A stretch of DNA of 64,000 nt from Diprion similis (Eukaryota; Arthropoda; Insecta; Hymenoptera; Diprionidae). Below the pieces are notes generated by a model. That model was not told the DNA's origin. It saw nothing but the letters and a program-made list of their open reading frames with translations, and searched no databases. Position numbers and translations under genes: made by a program. The stretch spans positions 15,114,501 through 15,178,500 of the forward strand of contig NC_060107.1 of assembly GCF_021155765.1 (NCBI RefSeq), read 5' to 3'. Below, piece by piece: positions 1-13,800 of this stretch (its first letter is position 1; every line of letters begins with the position of its first letter).

Positions 1-86
1 GGAGGCGAGGTGAATAATTACATCCTCGGATGCTAAACGAATATTGACACAACACAACTTTGAATAATCGTATTATTTATTTCTAG

Positions 87-3000
87 GGATTATTGGCTTC
101 AATGCTTCGAAGAATCTGTGGACAAATTCATTGCCAGAGCTGTAATGAGTCAGCCTCAAAGTCCGACTGCTCAAGATCGGGCTGTTAAACTCAAAGAAAA
201 GTACATCAACAGACTGCACTATCTGCATGTCGAGCCATTGTAAGCGTCACCCTTTCATTGATCATATTATATTTTTTAGATTCGGATGAACATTTTCTGA
301 CGATTTCATGTAATCATATTCCTTCTACAGCGCCTATGGAGCTCTAACCGTTCGGACTCTGCTGGACACAATTGAACACTGTATGAAAGAATTCGACTTT
401 CCAGATCCTTATTTGCATGTAAGATATGTTCTGTTTTGAAGTTGATAAGTATCGTATTACGTTTCACATTTACAATCTAGTGAAATTGGAGGAAAGTAAC
501 TGACCTTAACGGACTGGTCCTAAAACTTCCAACCCATTTCCATTAGTTGCGATGAGAGAAATCTTGTTGAAATAGATTTTGATTTTTGTAATTAACTGTG
601 GAACAGCCCAATCGATCTTGATGGAAATTTAGTCAGATCTAGACTAGTCAGAACCATACTAATTCAGATCAAAATTACAAAATTACGGTCATTCGATCCT
701 GAGATATGGATTATCGAAAATTGAACCGTATCCACCGAGCTCCTATCTAAAAACGGTCTGAGGTAATTTTCTAGATCTCAATACGTGGAGATCTAACAAA
801 AACTGAACTTTTTATTTCTGAAGTGATTATAATAATTCACACTCTCTTCGGAAACTGAGTAGTAGAAAGTTCTAAAACGAATTTTCTCTCTCTCTCTCTC
901 TCTTTCTCTCTCCAGATCTAATGCTTGATCATATTTTTTTTTTTTATCTGAATTTAATAGGTATATTTACGTTTTTTTTTCTTTTCCTTCAAAACATTTA
1001 TTTTAGCAAAAGAAAGACGAGAATGAGCAAGCCCTGCAGCATTTGCAAGAACGGATTTCAGCGATTGACCAATTAGAAGGCTCTGCAAAGGTAGAGGCAT
1101 TGATTATGGGTGTGTTAAGTGGTAATATGTTTGATTGGGGCGCAAAGGAAGTAGCTGCGATTATGGAAACAACTGACTTTGGTTTTAAGGAGGCCCAATC
1201 TAAGATACCTGGTAACGTTATTATTTCATTCATATTCATTTCACGTGGACTTACTGAATTTAAGACAAATTTTACAATTTTATATCATACACTTGCCTTC
1301 ATCTCGTTCAGAATTCTGTATAAAATATTTACTGTAAATCAATAGTAATCGACTTTGCAAATTTCTGTCACAGTATCATTTTTCAGTAATAAATCTCAAA
1401 CCTCAGTGACAGACTGGACAGACTTTGACCTAAAAATATGTTGCTTCTATGTAGAGTGTAGACGTAGAATCTGATGTGGCCTTCTAAAATCAACAACGAA
1501 AAGTGATTTGAGTATTATTAAATTTTAAACTTTTATTATTTTATTTGCCAGTATCAGAGTTTAAGGAAAACGAGCATTATGATCCAGTATTTCGTGTGTA
1601 GGAAGCCTTTATTCGTCTGACATATTTAATGATTATTTCATGATGATTATTTTTGGGTGACTGATTTTAACGAAATTTGAACGGGTGAAACTAGATCGAA
1701 TTTCATTAGACCTGTATTTTTTTTGCTGTGTCGTGGACAGCCATTCCGGAGAAATTATATAGGGTTTCTTCTTTAAAAAAATATTTGTGTTTTTATTACT
1801 TTCAAGTACAATTTAATGAAACTATTTTCTTCTGGCGGAATGCACTGGATGAATTAATCATTTTAAAAAAAAAAGATCATCAATTATCTGATCCGGTTGA
1901 GACATGCTGCAATACGCCTAGTTTGCAGAAAAATTAACCGAATCTACAAATGTCACATGTTCGTTACACGTACAAGTAGATGCGCATGCAGTGAACGAGC
2001 GTTTGTAACATGCTCTTAGTGCAGCACGTATGTTTATTTTGAATGTTTTTACGATGATTACCACCCACGTGCTTATATTAATGCTATTCCTAACATAAAT
2101 TAAATTAAAACTTTGAACTTGTCATTCGTTCATAATTACACTGAGAGATGAAAAAAATTACAGAATTTGATAATGCCCTGCAATATGTTGAATCGGCAGA
2201 ATAGAATTATTGAGTTTAACTTCATGTCATCATTTCAGGCAGACCGTGGCTAGTAGATTGTCTCGATGCTTGGATAGAGAGATTGAAGAAATGTCCGCCC
2301 CACAAGTGCGCTGCTATCTTCGTTGACAACAGTGGCGTTGATATAATATTGGGAATTTTGCCTTTTGCTCGAGACTTACTGCAGAGGGGAACGAAGGTTT
2401 GTAAAATTGACACGTTTAAAGTGAAAAAAAATTTCATACTTCGGCCATTTTAAATAGCTGCGCAAAGATTTTAACCATCGCTTCATGTGCATTGCTCAAA
2501 TTTTTGTTATTTTGTTCACTTGTGCAGGTGATATTGTGCGCGAATTCAGCGCCTGCTTTGAATGACGTTACTTATCCAGAGCTGGTGGTGACTTTGAGGA
2601 ACGCATCAAAAATTTGTAACGTCATTAAAAAAGCGATCAAAGAGCGAAGACTAATTGCGATGGAGACGGCGCAAGCTGGACCCTGTTTGGATTTGAGGTA
2701 AAAACAGAATGCGACAGTTCGTTATTCAGGACTTTTGATTATAGTTAATTATTTTTCCTATTGTATGTAGCCGACTGAATTTGGATTTATGTCTGGCTAT
2801 GGTAAGAAACAATGTGGACTTGATGGTGATAGAAGGCATGGGGCGTTCATTGCACACTAATCTTCATGCCAAGATGAAATGCGAATGTTTAAAGTTGGCC
2901 GTTGTCAAAAACCGCTGGTTAGCTAGACGCTTGGGCGGCGATATGTACGCAGTCATCTGTAAATATGAACCATTAGTACGAAAAGACAAAAACTCTGATA

Positions 3001-3209
3001 AAAATGGATTGAAGAAATCGAAAGACAAAACTACATGTGACGCTGCATGTAAAGAAGGTTCAAAAAATTTCTGCACATGTGCAAATGATGGTGGCATCAA
3101 TAAGACTGATATCAAAAAGAAGAGACACACATCCAAAGGCAGCTTTGATAGCGATGATAACAATGATGACGACGACAGTGATGGTGGTAACTCATCATCC
3201 AGTAGCTGA
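87..3209 (+). CDS. PANK4: 4'-phosphopantetheine phosphatase (pantothenate kinase 4), 3' part
   Basis: Exons read as 87-239, 331-418, 1007-1211, 2239-2396, 2528-2697 and 2771-3209; phases join without a break for about 404 codons to TGA at 3207-3209. The window opens in an intron, so the N-terminal kinase-like region is outside. The visible part is the DUF89/ARMT1-like metal-dependent phosphatase domain. Recognisable blocks are GNMFDWGAK (exon 3), [18 protein letters not shown] with the metal-binding Asp-Asn (exon 4), [14 protein letters not shown] (exon 5) and [13 protein letters not shown] (exon 6). In the family this domain removes phosphate from 4'-phosphopantetheine and damaged derivatives and so limits CoA synthesis. 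After the usual end of the domain (around KYEPLV) there is a tail of about 70 residues, first Lys-rich, then with four cysteines (C-x3-C-x7-C-x-C), then Asp-rich, ending in five serines. Family identity is firm; the tail has no assigned role. Confidence 0.93.
884..914 (+). repeat. (CT)n microsatellite in PANK4 intron
   Basis: A run of CT dinucleotides with one interruption lies in the intron before the exon at 1007. A T-rich tract follows and leads to the splice acceptor. Simple repeat; no function inferred. Confidence 0.85.
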
Positions 3210-3417
3210 ATGCGAATAATTTTTTACAGAAAATGAATGATCATGAAAGAAAATGAAATAATTGAACTGTGTCTAGTCGAGGCGACCTTATGTAACAAAT
3301 TCAAATTATTACAGTTGAAGTGGTGAAATGTGATTTTATGCACCTCGCTACATCGGAACACAAATATCATAAGCCTGAGAGTAAATATCTATGAAGTTTC
3401 TTATTCCATATTATTAT

Positions 3418-3423
3418 AATAAA
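3418..3423 (+). terminator. Probable poly(A) signal of PANK4
   Basis: AATAAA about 210 bases after the PANK4 stop codon, in AT-rich 3' UTR-like sequence. It is the first clear hexamer seen downstream. Cleavage would be expected within about 30 bases. Not confirmed by transcripts. Confidence 0.5.
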
Positions 3424-3556
3424 TATCTCTAACAAAGTTAAATACTGATATTCACTTCCAGCCTCGTTATGAACAATCTAACGCTACACAGCCAATTTTT
3501 CAAATTAAACGGCCAAACTAGTTTTAGAATTCGCGGGGATTTTTCGCGTCTTAGGA

Positions 3557-3681
3557 TGCGTTCCGAAACTAGCTATTAGTGCTATCAGCAATCTCTTATC
3601 TCTCTTGCGCCTGTGAGTTTGTCACTAGCTCTGTCTCTGTCCTAGGGAGTTTCTAACGCTGCTAGCTAGTTTCGGAACGCA
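3557..3681. mobile_element. Short TIR element (MITE-like)
   Basis: The left arm, beginning TGCGTTCCGAAACTAGCTA at 3557, is repeated in reverse complement at 3663-3681, giving near-identical terminal inverted repeats of about 19 bp around a core of roughly 85 bp. No ORF lies inside. This is the structure expected of a small non-autonomous DNA transposon. The target duplication could not be settled by eye. Confidence 0.55.
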
Positions 3682-4820
3682 CTCTTACTTCATGGTCTGA
3701 CGTAATAGCAACCATTCTGTACCGAATACTGTGAGCGGCCATTTTGTTTTTGTGTACGCATACTTCCGAGCCAATCGAAAAGAAGGATGTTCAGTCACGA
3801 GGCTATCATGTAAACTTTGCACATCTTCAAATTTTCCACTATCCAAGCCTTCTTATTGGTTTGCAAAGTTGAGTCAACCAATCAGAATGGTTGGATGGTG
3901 AGAAACGTGAAATGTTACATGATATCCCCCAGTTGACAACTCTTCAGAACTGTGAGGTGCTATTCACAACAGTGCAACAGCCGGTGAAGAGACCTTTAAG
4001 TAAATAATGAAGTGTTGAAAGGTGTACGGTATGTTTGATATTTTCAGGTGAAGCCTGTGTGTTCTGACAGTGGTATGAAACCAATGTTAACGAATAATGG
4101 ATGAATGACTCGCCTCGCTAATTAGATTATTAAATACACGCGTAGCTGGAAAGTCAACAACTGTTTATTCAAATTTAAGGTTAAGCTGTCTGCTTGCGGA
4201 TCTCATTTCGCTGCAGCCGCTGCAGCTCTCGTTCTGACAGGTGCTGCGTACTAAAGATAAAAATAATCCGGTGACCTAATCTGAGGCCTTTTATCGACGA
4301 CAATAAAGCTGCGGTTATTAGGCGCGACTTTCCTGTCGCGTTTCGTCGTTTCGCAACAGCGTAACGCCGTCGCTCAAACTTGCAGATTGATACTAAATGC
4401 CGTTAATATATACTCTCCACATCGCTATTGCTGATATTAATTAGGGTAACGATAATTAAGCTTTTATTTACTTCACTAAATCTTATTATTCTTAATCTGT
4501 TTTTTACTCACTCCTTACTTTATCAATTTTACTATAATTTCGATTGAGTTTACATTATTCTTATGTTTCTTACTTACATTACTTTACTAATTTCGCTGTA
4601 ATCAACATTATTCACATGTTTGTTTGACCCCTTTTATTATCAACATTCCGTAAAGTTGAAACAGCTTCTCGCTTACCTTTAATCACGATAATGTCAAGAA
4701 TAATAGCAATTCACAATCAATAGTCATAGTCACATCGGACTGAAATATTAAACAGTGTGAAACAATCAAAAGACAAACCAAACTGAACTAAGCTGAGTGA
4801 AAACAAAATAGCCTATAAAC

Positions 4821-7800
4821 ATGGCAGGTGCGAGTAAGGAGGTAAATCCTGCAGAGATGAACAACATTGGGGGAGACAACAACATCGTTGGGCTGATATT
4901 TTCCTTCGTTAAAAAATTTGTCACTGTCGGTCTTGTATGGGGATGTGGATACATGAACTGGAGCATCGCGTGGTTCATCGGACCGATCATATTGTCAGTA
5001 CTAAGAACAGAATGGAGGAAAGAAAGCGATCAGCGACGGCTCACCGCCCAGGCAACCGTTCTTGCTGGCGAACAACAAATGATCGTTAATAAAATGTACG
5101 AGCTTCCGTCTTGGGTGTATTTTCCAGACGTTGATCGAGCCGAGTGGCTGAACAAGGTCAGCGTGAGATTGTTTTTAAATTGCTCATCTTTTCAAATTCA
5201 TTTCTGCTATCTCAATTTTTCTTCAATCGTTACAGATCTTGTGTAAGCTCTGGCCGAGCATGAATCAATTTGTTCGTCAGCTATGTAAACAGGATATTGA
5301 GCCAGCAGTTGTCGCTCGATTGGCGCAATACAAATTGAAAGGATTTTCTTTCGAGAGATTAGTATTGGGCCGAATTGTGAGTATAAGTCTATCTTCTAAA
5401 TCACGGTCTGGCAATCAAAGGTGACAGACAGAGAAACACTCAGATCCGAATGACCGTTTTGTGATCTTTTCATTTTGCTGTTTAAAACAGGTTTTTTTAA
5501 TCGTTGCAAAAAAATAAATATTTCACTCACAAACGACAGATTCTAATAGTCACATATGGACTTTTTATTGAATAAACTTATTTTCTCTGTAATTCAAAAA
5601 CTGATTAAGATGACAAAGAATTGTTAAAAAATCATTTCCATCTTCTGCTACATTTCAAATAAATTTTTAATAATAGAGGGCTGTGTGTGTGTCGTTTGGA
5701 ATCGTTTACAAACGAAATTGTGTATTCAGTTATCATATTACAGTCTGATTCATGGAGCGCAAATATCAAATATGATCATACTAGACGAGAATGTGAAAAG
5801 TCCTGAGTCATTCCACTGACGTAAACGTCATTGTTAATACACAATTTTATGTGGAATGAAACACATGTGTAGGAACCAGCGAATTGTTCGTTTTGGCCAA
5901 CCAATTTACATGCAATTATTGATGTTATATACTAGTAGTTTCAATTAAATTAGGCCAATCGTGTTTCCAAGAATTTTTATTTGTTCTGCGATTCTCAATC
6001 CAAACAGCAGTATTAATATTACGGATATTGTTCCCTCAAACAGGGAAAACTGATCAGATCTTTTTCTTCTTTTTATCCACAGCCTCCGAGAATCGGTGGT
6101 ATTAAGGTTTATGACAAAAATACTGATAGGAATGAGATCATCTTGGATGCTGATGTATTGTAAGTTTACTTATTGCTTATGGAAGTTAGTTTTTAATTTT
6201 GCATATCTCATGTGCTGTTCTGTTTATCTTGTTCTTTTTAAATTAGCATCAGTATTTCGAATGATTGCAGAACTGAAATTTCACTTGTAATATCCCGTCT
6301 GAATGCACAATTAGGAAAAGATAAATAAAAAGAGTTTTTTATAAGTAAGTTGTAACCGATGTTTGTCGATAATCGTATTTGCGCCTTACAACTATACCAT
6401 AACGTAAGAATTTCCGATTTTTTTTTTGGACAATTTGTGGGAATCTGATCAGCAACAAAACTGAACCCAAAAACATTAGAACAGGGTTAAAAAAAAACGA
6501 GTAGAAGCATTACGAATATTTTAATTATAAAACCTTTTCTCAAATTGTTGATAGCTCGGTTTATGTTGTACAAATTTTTTCAAAATTCAATTCTGTTACA
6601 TAGCAGGGATGTTTCTTCACACTTACGATTAGTCACAATCATTGGCGCAAATGACATTGCTGGTAAATTGTTGAATGTTTTTTTTTTATTTAGTCCCAAT
6701 TTTTTATTCAGTTCCATTCACATTTAATGCTGATAATTCAAAATATCTTAATTTTTAACAATTTTTGTAACATTATAGATACGCTGGTGATTGCGACATC
6801 TCATTTACTTGTAACAGCTTTAAAGGTGGCATCAAAGATTTCCAGGTAAGATTGAAGCTCGGCAATAAAACTTGATTCTGCGATAGATTTTACATAGTCA
6901 TGACGCGAGTCGAAATATAATTTTCCGGATTCGGAATAACCCGATATGTAATCTTCTAACAAAATGTGAAAATTTTCACATAGATATTCAGGGATTCGAT
7001 ATCTATTTCAGATTCGTGGTATGATAAGAGTGGTAATGAAGCCCCTTTTGCCCATCATGCCACTTGTCGGAGGACTTCAGATATTCTTTCTAAATATGCC
7101 TTCGGTTGATTTCAATCTGGTTGGATTGGCCGACGTTCTGGATATGCCTGGTTTGAGGTAGGTGCGCAGGGATACTGCTGTGTTCCGCAACTACCGAAGC
7201 TTTACTACCAATATTATCATTTCACAGCGAAATTTTGAGAAAGGCTATTGTCGAACAAATTGGTGCGATTATGGTGTTGCCCAACAAATTGCCGATAACT
7301 TTGAGTCCAGACGTCCAACCTGAGATTCTCAAAACTCCCGAACCAGAGGTGAGCCATGAAACTCGATTTATTCATTCGAAAAGCTGCAATTTTTTATTTG
7401 GAATCGATCTTATTTCGTAAAAAGTAATCGATATGTGAACAAAATGTGGAGTTAATGAATATATAGATAAGGCGGTGGATGCAGGTAGACTACTCTTATC
7501 TCGATAACCAATGATTTAATTTATTTGGAGTTTGTTTTTTTCAAAATTGTTGTGTTTTAGATCAAATCGAATTGAATAATTGGTTTTCGATATATATATT
7601 CTCGTAATCACCCAATTTTTCAGCTGTCTACTCGTTCATATCTTATTAATCTATCTCAAAATACTAAATTTTCAGTGAAAATTAGTTCACCGAAACTGTT
7701 AAAAATAAAGAACTTGTTAGTAATAGAGTTTAAAAGATTTTTTGTAAATTAAACCCGCTACATTGAATTAATTTTTGTCTGTATTAAATGTTGAAAAAAG

Positions 7801-10800
7801 CAAAGTTACATGATCTTCTTGTTGATTAAAGGGTGTGCTGAGAATTCACGTAATAGAAGCAAAGCACCTGATGAAGAAGGACTTCAGTGTGTTGGGTAAA
7901 GGAAAGTCGGATCCGTATGCGGTAATAAATGTTGGAGCGCAGGAATTCAGGACAAAAACAATTGACAATACGGTAAATCCCATTTGGGATTTCTGGTGTG
8001 AGGTATGTAGAAAAAATTTAATTACAGAACAAATTATCTTTATTATTTTTGTTACATTTTTATACACAGCATGTGGCTTTGTTCAGGAATCTTTTCCTTT
8101 TATTATTTGCCTTATTTCAACCACTTTTTATCCATGTGATTTCTGATTTCAATTGCGATACAAAATTCAGCGTTCTACTGAATCACCTGAATTTATAATT
8201 AACTTTTCCACAGTAGCAGTTGCAAGGAAAACTCATTTTGAAAGTTGCTGAGAAATTTCAGTATTACTGAAATTTTTTTTTAACAAACAGATTGAGCTTA
8301 TAAAATAATATTTTGTTTATATGAAAATCAGAATGGTTTGGGCTAATTTGTTTCTTTACATCATGAATTTTATTGACAATTCAAAAGTTTTCCGACCATT
8401 TTGAAAAATTCTTTTATTCGCAGTATATTTGTCTCATGTATCGAATTCTTAATTCTCGTTATGCGTTTATCAATACTGGCTTCTACATATCCATTGCTGA
8501 CTTTACTGATTATATTCTCGTTCAAATACAACTCTGATGCATGAAATGAGACAAAAATATTCAACTTTCCATTAGCTTAGCGTAACTTAGATCTTCCACA
8601 AGTCAGCATCTTCACCATTTAAATAACGATTTGTTATAGTCGGTTAGACATGATATTCATTTGTTGTTCTCTATTATAACATGTTTATTCACTTGTGGTA
8701 CACTTAGCTCATCAAACTGGATGATCAATTTGTGATTAATTTAGTTTCACCTGCCTGCGTACAATGACATTGAACACTGGTCAGTTTTTTCCTGGTGTTT
8801 CAATTCCCATAGGATTAAGTATCGTACATTTACTTATTCACGCGAACACAGTTTAGCTGATTGAGACGTTGTCTCACCTAATAAGAGTGGAATTCTTTTG
8901 AGGATGAATGGGCTGTAACATCCAAATCGTAAGTTGAAAAAACAGAAAAAACCATTTAATCGAATTTCCGGAATGCAGGTTTTTCTGCTATGATGGTGAA
9001 CTATGGAACAACATCTCGGGCTTCCAGTGTGCAACTAATGACACTATTTTGCCAATGTTTTTCACATCTGCTACTATTTGCTTCTATTCACATGTCCCTG
9101 ATAAGAAGAAAATAGAAGTTTTCCTCTTGGCATCGTGTCCTCTAAAATGCCAGGATGCCTCTATATGTGGCTGGTTCGATCTCAAATAACCCATATTCTA
9201 TCATTCTGCTCTCAAAAAATTCGGGAAAGTAAGACAGAAGAATAGAAAAACTTTAAAACAATGAAAGAAATACAAAAGAACGGTCAGAACACATTCAAGG
9301 GTTGAAGGAGCAATGATTTGAATGAATTGCCGATGTACGGGATGATTAAAACAGAATCTTTTTTTTGAGTGAATTGAGAATACGTGTTTCTTCTAATTTG
9401 CCAAAGTTTCATATAAATTTTTTACGAGTTATTTGAATTTTTCCTCCTGATCTTGCTGGGAGATATAAGATAGAACCGGCTTACACTACTTTTTGATACT
9501 CAAATATTTATCAATCATTAAAAATCGGAATCTCGTTTGGTTCAAGATGCCACTTCTTTAACAACTAATTTTGTGGTTGATGCCACTGATGCAACTATAC
9601 TTAGGGACTCAGTCGCTGGAAGCTCCGACATCTTTACGCGACAGTGATGAACGTGTTAGGATTTCGCGCCCATTAATCCTTGACTATATCCTGAACTTGA
9701 CGCTTCTTAGTTTGAGGTAACGTCTCGACGAGCATTAAATCAGCCATCTGTGTAATGTGAAATAATTAATTTAGTATCGTCACCCTGGTATGTATGTGTG
9801 ATGCATGACTCGTTGTATGGCATTAGTGCGCTGTGGCGTCGGCCATCGCTCAGCAGCTGACTGTTCTTGTCTGGGACCACGACGAACCCAAGGATGATGA
9901 AAGTCTGGGCAGGTAAGATATCGTCAAACCTCACAGTTTCTCTCTTCCAGCTGTTGAAATTTCAATTCACAGAAATATTTTTCTCAAGCATCAAAGTGCA
10001 AAGCGAATATCATTTTCTTCAGCAGCACAAATATCGCATATAAATGAAACTTCGTAGCAGTACCATAAATTTTGAATATATTTAGAGTTTTTTTTATTTG
10101 AAGGAATGTCATGTCAAATAGTTATTATGTATATTAGGGTGTTTCAGAAAAATATAAATTTGCGATTTTCCATCGTGGCACCCCTTAAAAAGTTTGATTA
10201 CGGTAAAAGAAAGGTTCCGGCAAAATATGAGCGTTCCAACTTATATGGAAGATTACGTTCAGTTGATTTGTTACTTTTATACATCTTTTTAAATTTTTCA
10301 AGAATCTTGAATGATATTTTTTTAATGCTTAGATCAATCGTATGGATGGTAATAAATGTTAGAAAAGAAATAATAATTGAAATGCTCCAACATGGTTCTT
10401 CTCAAATTCAAAAAGATGTGAAAAAAAGTGAAAAATCAAATGAGTGCGATCTTCCACATAACTTAAAACGCTCATCTTTGTACAAAATCTTTCTTTTGAT
10501 TTAAACAAACGTTTAGATCGAGATAACTAATTTTACACGGCTCTCAAAATCATGCACGCAGTTATTATCATATAGTGGAATTATCGTATAGTACACGTAT
10601 ATTACATACATACTCACATATTACAAAATCAAAATATATATTATTTTTGTGTATCATAGTATTTGTCATCACACAGAACACGCAATACATACCTATACAG
10701 CATTATTGACTATAAAATGCATGTTAGTGTATGTGTAATATAATGTTTTGCAACTGGGTCTAGAGGAAAGTGGTAATCGTCGTCGTTACTGGTAATATAT

Positions 10801-13800
10801 GTATAATTTTGTTCGCATGTGTGTGCCTGAGTGTTGTGTGTGCATTCTGTGACTTCCAGCTTTAAAAGAGTGGGTACTGCAAAAAAATGTATATGCTCAA
10901 AAGAATTTTTTTGCAATGTCATTCAATTTGCAAATTTAATTTCATTACACAATTTGCCGTGGGAGATATCAATTTTTTAATGATCTACTATTTTAAAGCA
11001 AGCAAGTAATCATTAATGTATTTCAGTTTAAAATGTTGTTTTCCAGTTTCATTCGTCAGTTTCAAGTGAATCGTTAATATTTTTGTCACCGTTTTATACC
11101 AAATTTATACGCTTATCACGTTTATGCTCTTAAGTTTAAAAAATTTTGACAAACAAGTTAAAATCTGCTAAATTAAATGCAGCATTCTGTATAGTCCAAA
11201 AATAAGAATCTTTTTTTTTCATTTGTAAGCATTGTATACTATTCATTCATACTAATTGCGGAATTTTTTTCATTCCCATTCATTCTTTCATCCGAACCAG
11301 TAGTATGTATGTAAAGTGAAAATCTGTGTTTATATTACAATGTGGTGTTGGCACGTAGGCTGTGATCACTTGCTGCAGTGTACAGGTGATAAGTTCTTCT
11401 CTATGGGATTGGGATCCAGGATTTCCTTGCATCCAAAATGATGACTTTCTTGGAAGGTAGTAAATGAACATGCTTCAAATTGCTTTAGCTTTGCAATGAA
11501 TGTATGGAGAGTGATTTTTGTACATGTATTTTTGAACATACACTATTACTCACATCTTCACTGCGGTAAACAAAATTCTCTGAAATTATCATCTCTTTTA
11601 ACCGGCTGACTGGTAATGAATCACGTATCGTGTGTCGATGAGGAAAGTGCGCGCCTTATACTCGTTGTTGGGTCGCTTAATTGAAATTTGAAAGCAGAAT
11701 TGAAAAATTCTATATAAGGGATTCAAAATGGCGGCTTCAAATACCGGTAATTACGACTACGCCTCAGCACCGTTAAACCAAAAAATATGAGGCAAATTAG
11801 AAAAATTAGTTCTGAAATTAAATCAGGGACCCAAAAAAAACGCCGGTTACCAAGGGCACCAATTTTGGTGTCATTTGGTCGGTTGTATGTAGTTTCCAGT
11901 TTTGGCACGAAAACTGAAAAAACTCGTACCAGTCAACCGGTTAAGAATTCCTGCGAGATTGACTATGTTTTCAGACAGTTCTGAGAATAGTCTTATGCTA
12001 ATTTCGCAGGAAAAGTATCAATTATTATGATGATGTATGTATATGGGATTTCAACAAATTTTACTAACTTTCTGCAATGAAAATTATTTTCATTTGGAAT
12101 TGAATTTTTCATTGGAAAAACTGGGGAGTTTTTGTTCTTCTGACTATTTCTCACCGAGTCGATTCGCAGGAGAAAATTGAATCAATTTTTTGAAGAAATT
12201 TGTATTTTTTCAGAACCTAATTTTTTGTCAGAGGTATAAGAACTAAGAGGTCTGGTGTTTCTGCTTATTTTCCTATCGTCCCATGTTACAAAAGATCAGG
12301 CTGTATTTCTGAGAGAAATTAGGAAATATTTAGCAGTTGGAATCATTTTTTTTTTTTAAACGCAGAGCCAAAATGTGGAAACATCTGTTAAAGAATATTT
12401 GCAATATATCTAGAATTTTGGAAACCTCTAAAAATTATTAGAATTTGTCGGAGATTTTGCAGAAGAACTGAGAAACTATGGAAAATTCATTTTCTGAGTA
12501 AATTCGCGGCAATTTCCGAAAATTTCTGAAACAACTAATAACCATTGCCAATTAACACTAATAACCGCTAGAACAGTTCTCGTTCACTTTCATCGACTTT
12601 TAAGCTCTACTCTTGTAGTAATCTTAGATTTCACCAGTTTTACAATCTCTTTTTATGTTTCCTTGTAAAATTGCAATTGGGCCTCAATGGAACACTTTTC
12701 TTATTCTCTGCGCCCTGAGATCCGTCTTTGAAATCGCGTCTATCATCCAGGTCCGAATGTACAGAGTTACAAAAATACCGAAGAATTTTACTCTTAATTA
12801 TTTTTACTGTTCATCATCAACAATTATGTATTTATATATAGCTTATAATGTTTAGAAAAAAACTTGTATAATTTAATTCTTAACAATTTTCAACTTAATA
12901 TTTAAATTGCTCAGCAGATTTTTTCCGCAAGTGAATTTAATGGCCATAACGATTTGCGATACTAATATGAGTTAACTACAAAGGAATTATTTTATAATTA
13001 TAGAAAGGAATTTAGACTAACATCTTTAATAATTGTAACGAATTTTGCATGGATCTGATAAACAGATTGATCCACAGAATTTAAAAGTAAAGAAATTTGA
13101 TTCTTTTATTGTAACTAATTTATTATTCATTCATGGATAAATTCAATGAGTAGATTTTATGACGAAAAAGATGTTTCTCTTAGTTTTAAACGTTTTTTAC
13201 ATGATTTTGCTCTTTGAGTTTCTCTTTTTTTTTTTCAACATTAGGGCTGAAACGCCTTATAAGTTTAAAAACAGTCAAGTTATTAGTGATATTTACTCAT
13301 GATTAACTTTGAATTTATGAGGTGCTTTTCTAATCGATTAACTGCAAGTAGCAATTTGCACTTACAAATTGCAAATGAACTAAAACAGGTGTTGTTGTGT
13401 GGCAGTTTATAGTAGATGAGGGTGCGGGGGGATACAACAAGATCGTTGCCCGCCTATTTGACAAAGACACCACTGGCCACGACGATCCTCTAGGAAGGTA
13501 TTGCTGCTAAGTATACTGAATATCTGAATAACACGTCGTTCACAAACACTCCATGTTTTGCTAATTAGTAGGCGTAGAATCTCTTGATGACTTACGAAAA
13601 ATTACTGCTGAAGTCCAATGGCACAGGATTTTGGTTTTTAGTTCAATACTTAAGGTTCCGAGAAAAGTAATCGTATTTACCAAGCAATTTGAGGACTTAT
13701 ATTTGATGTCCGATTCATATGGTCAACAGCTTATTTACTTTTTTTTCATTCCTCCTTCGCTGAATCTAGTTATAATATTACTCCGATACTCGAAGAACGC

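Larger units (their letters stand above)
3210..4820. other. Gap between PANK4 and the E-Syt start
   Basis: Holds the PANK4 3' UTR and poly(A) signal, the small inverted-repeat element at 3557-3681, and the presumed promoter and 5' UTR of the E-Syt gene (both genes read rightward). GC is locally higher at about 4190-4400. No further ORF with family similarity was seen, and no convincing TATA box could be placed. Confidence 0.6.

Noticed and set aside
10106-10504. 132-codon ORF in the E-Syt intron
   Set aside because: AT-rich, overlaps an inverted repeat and has no family motif; best explained as chance.
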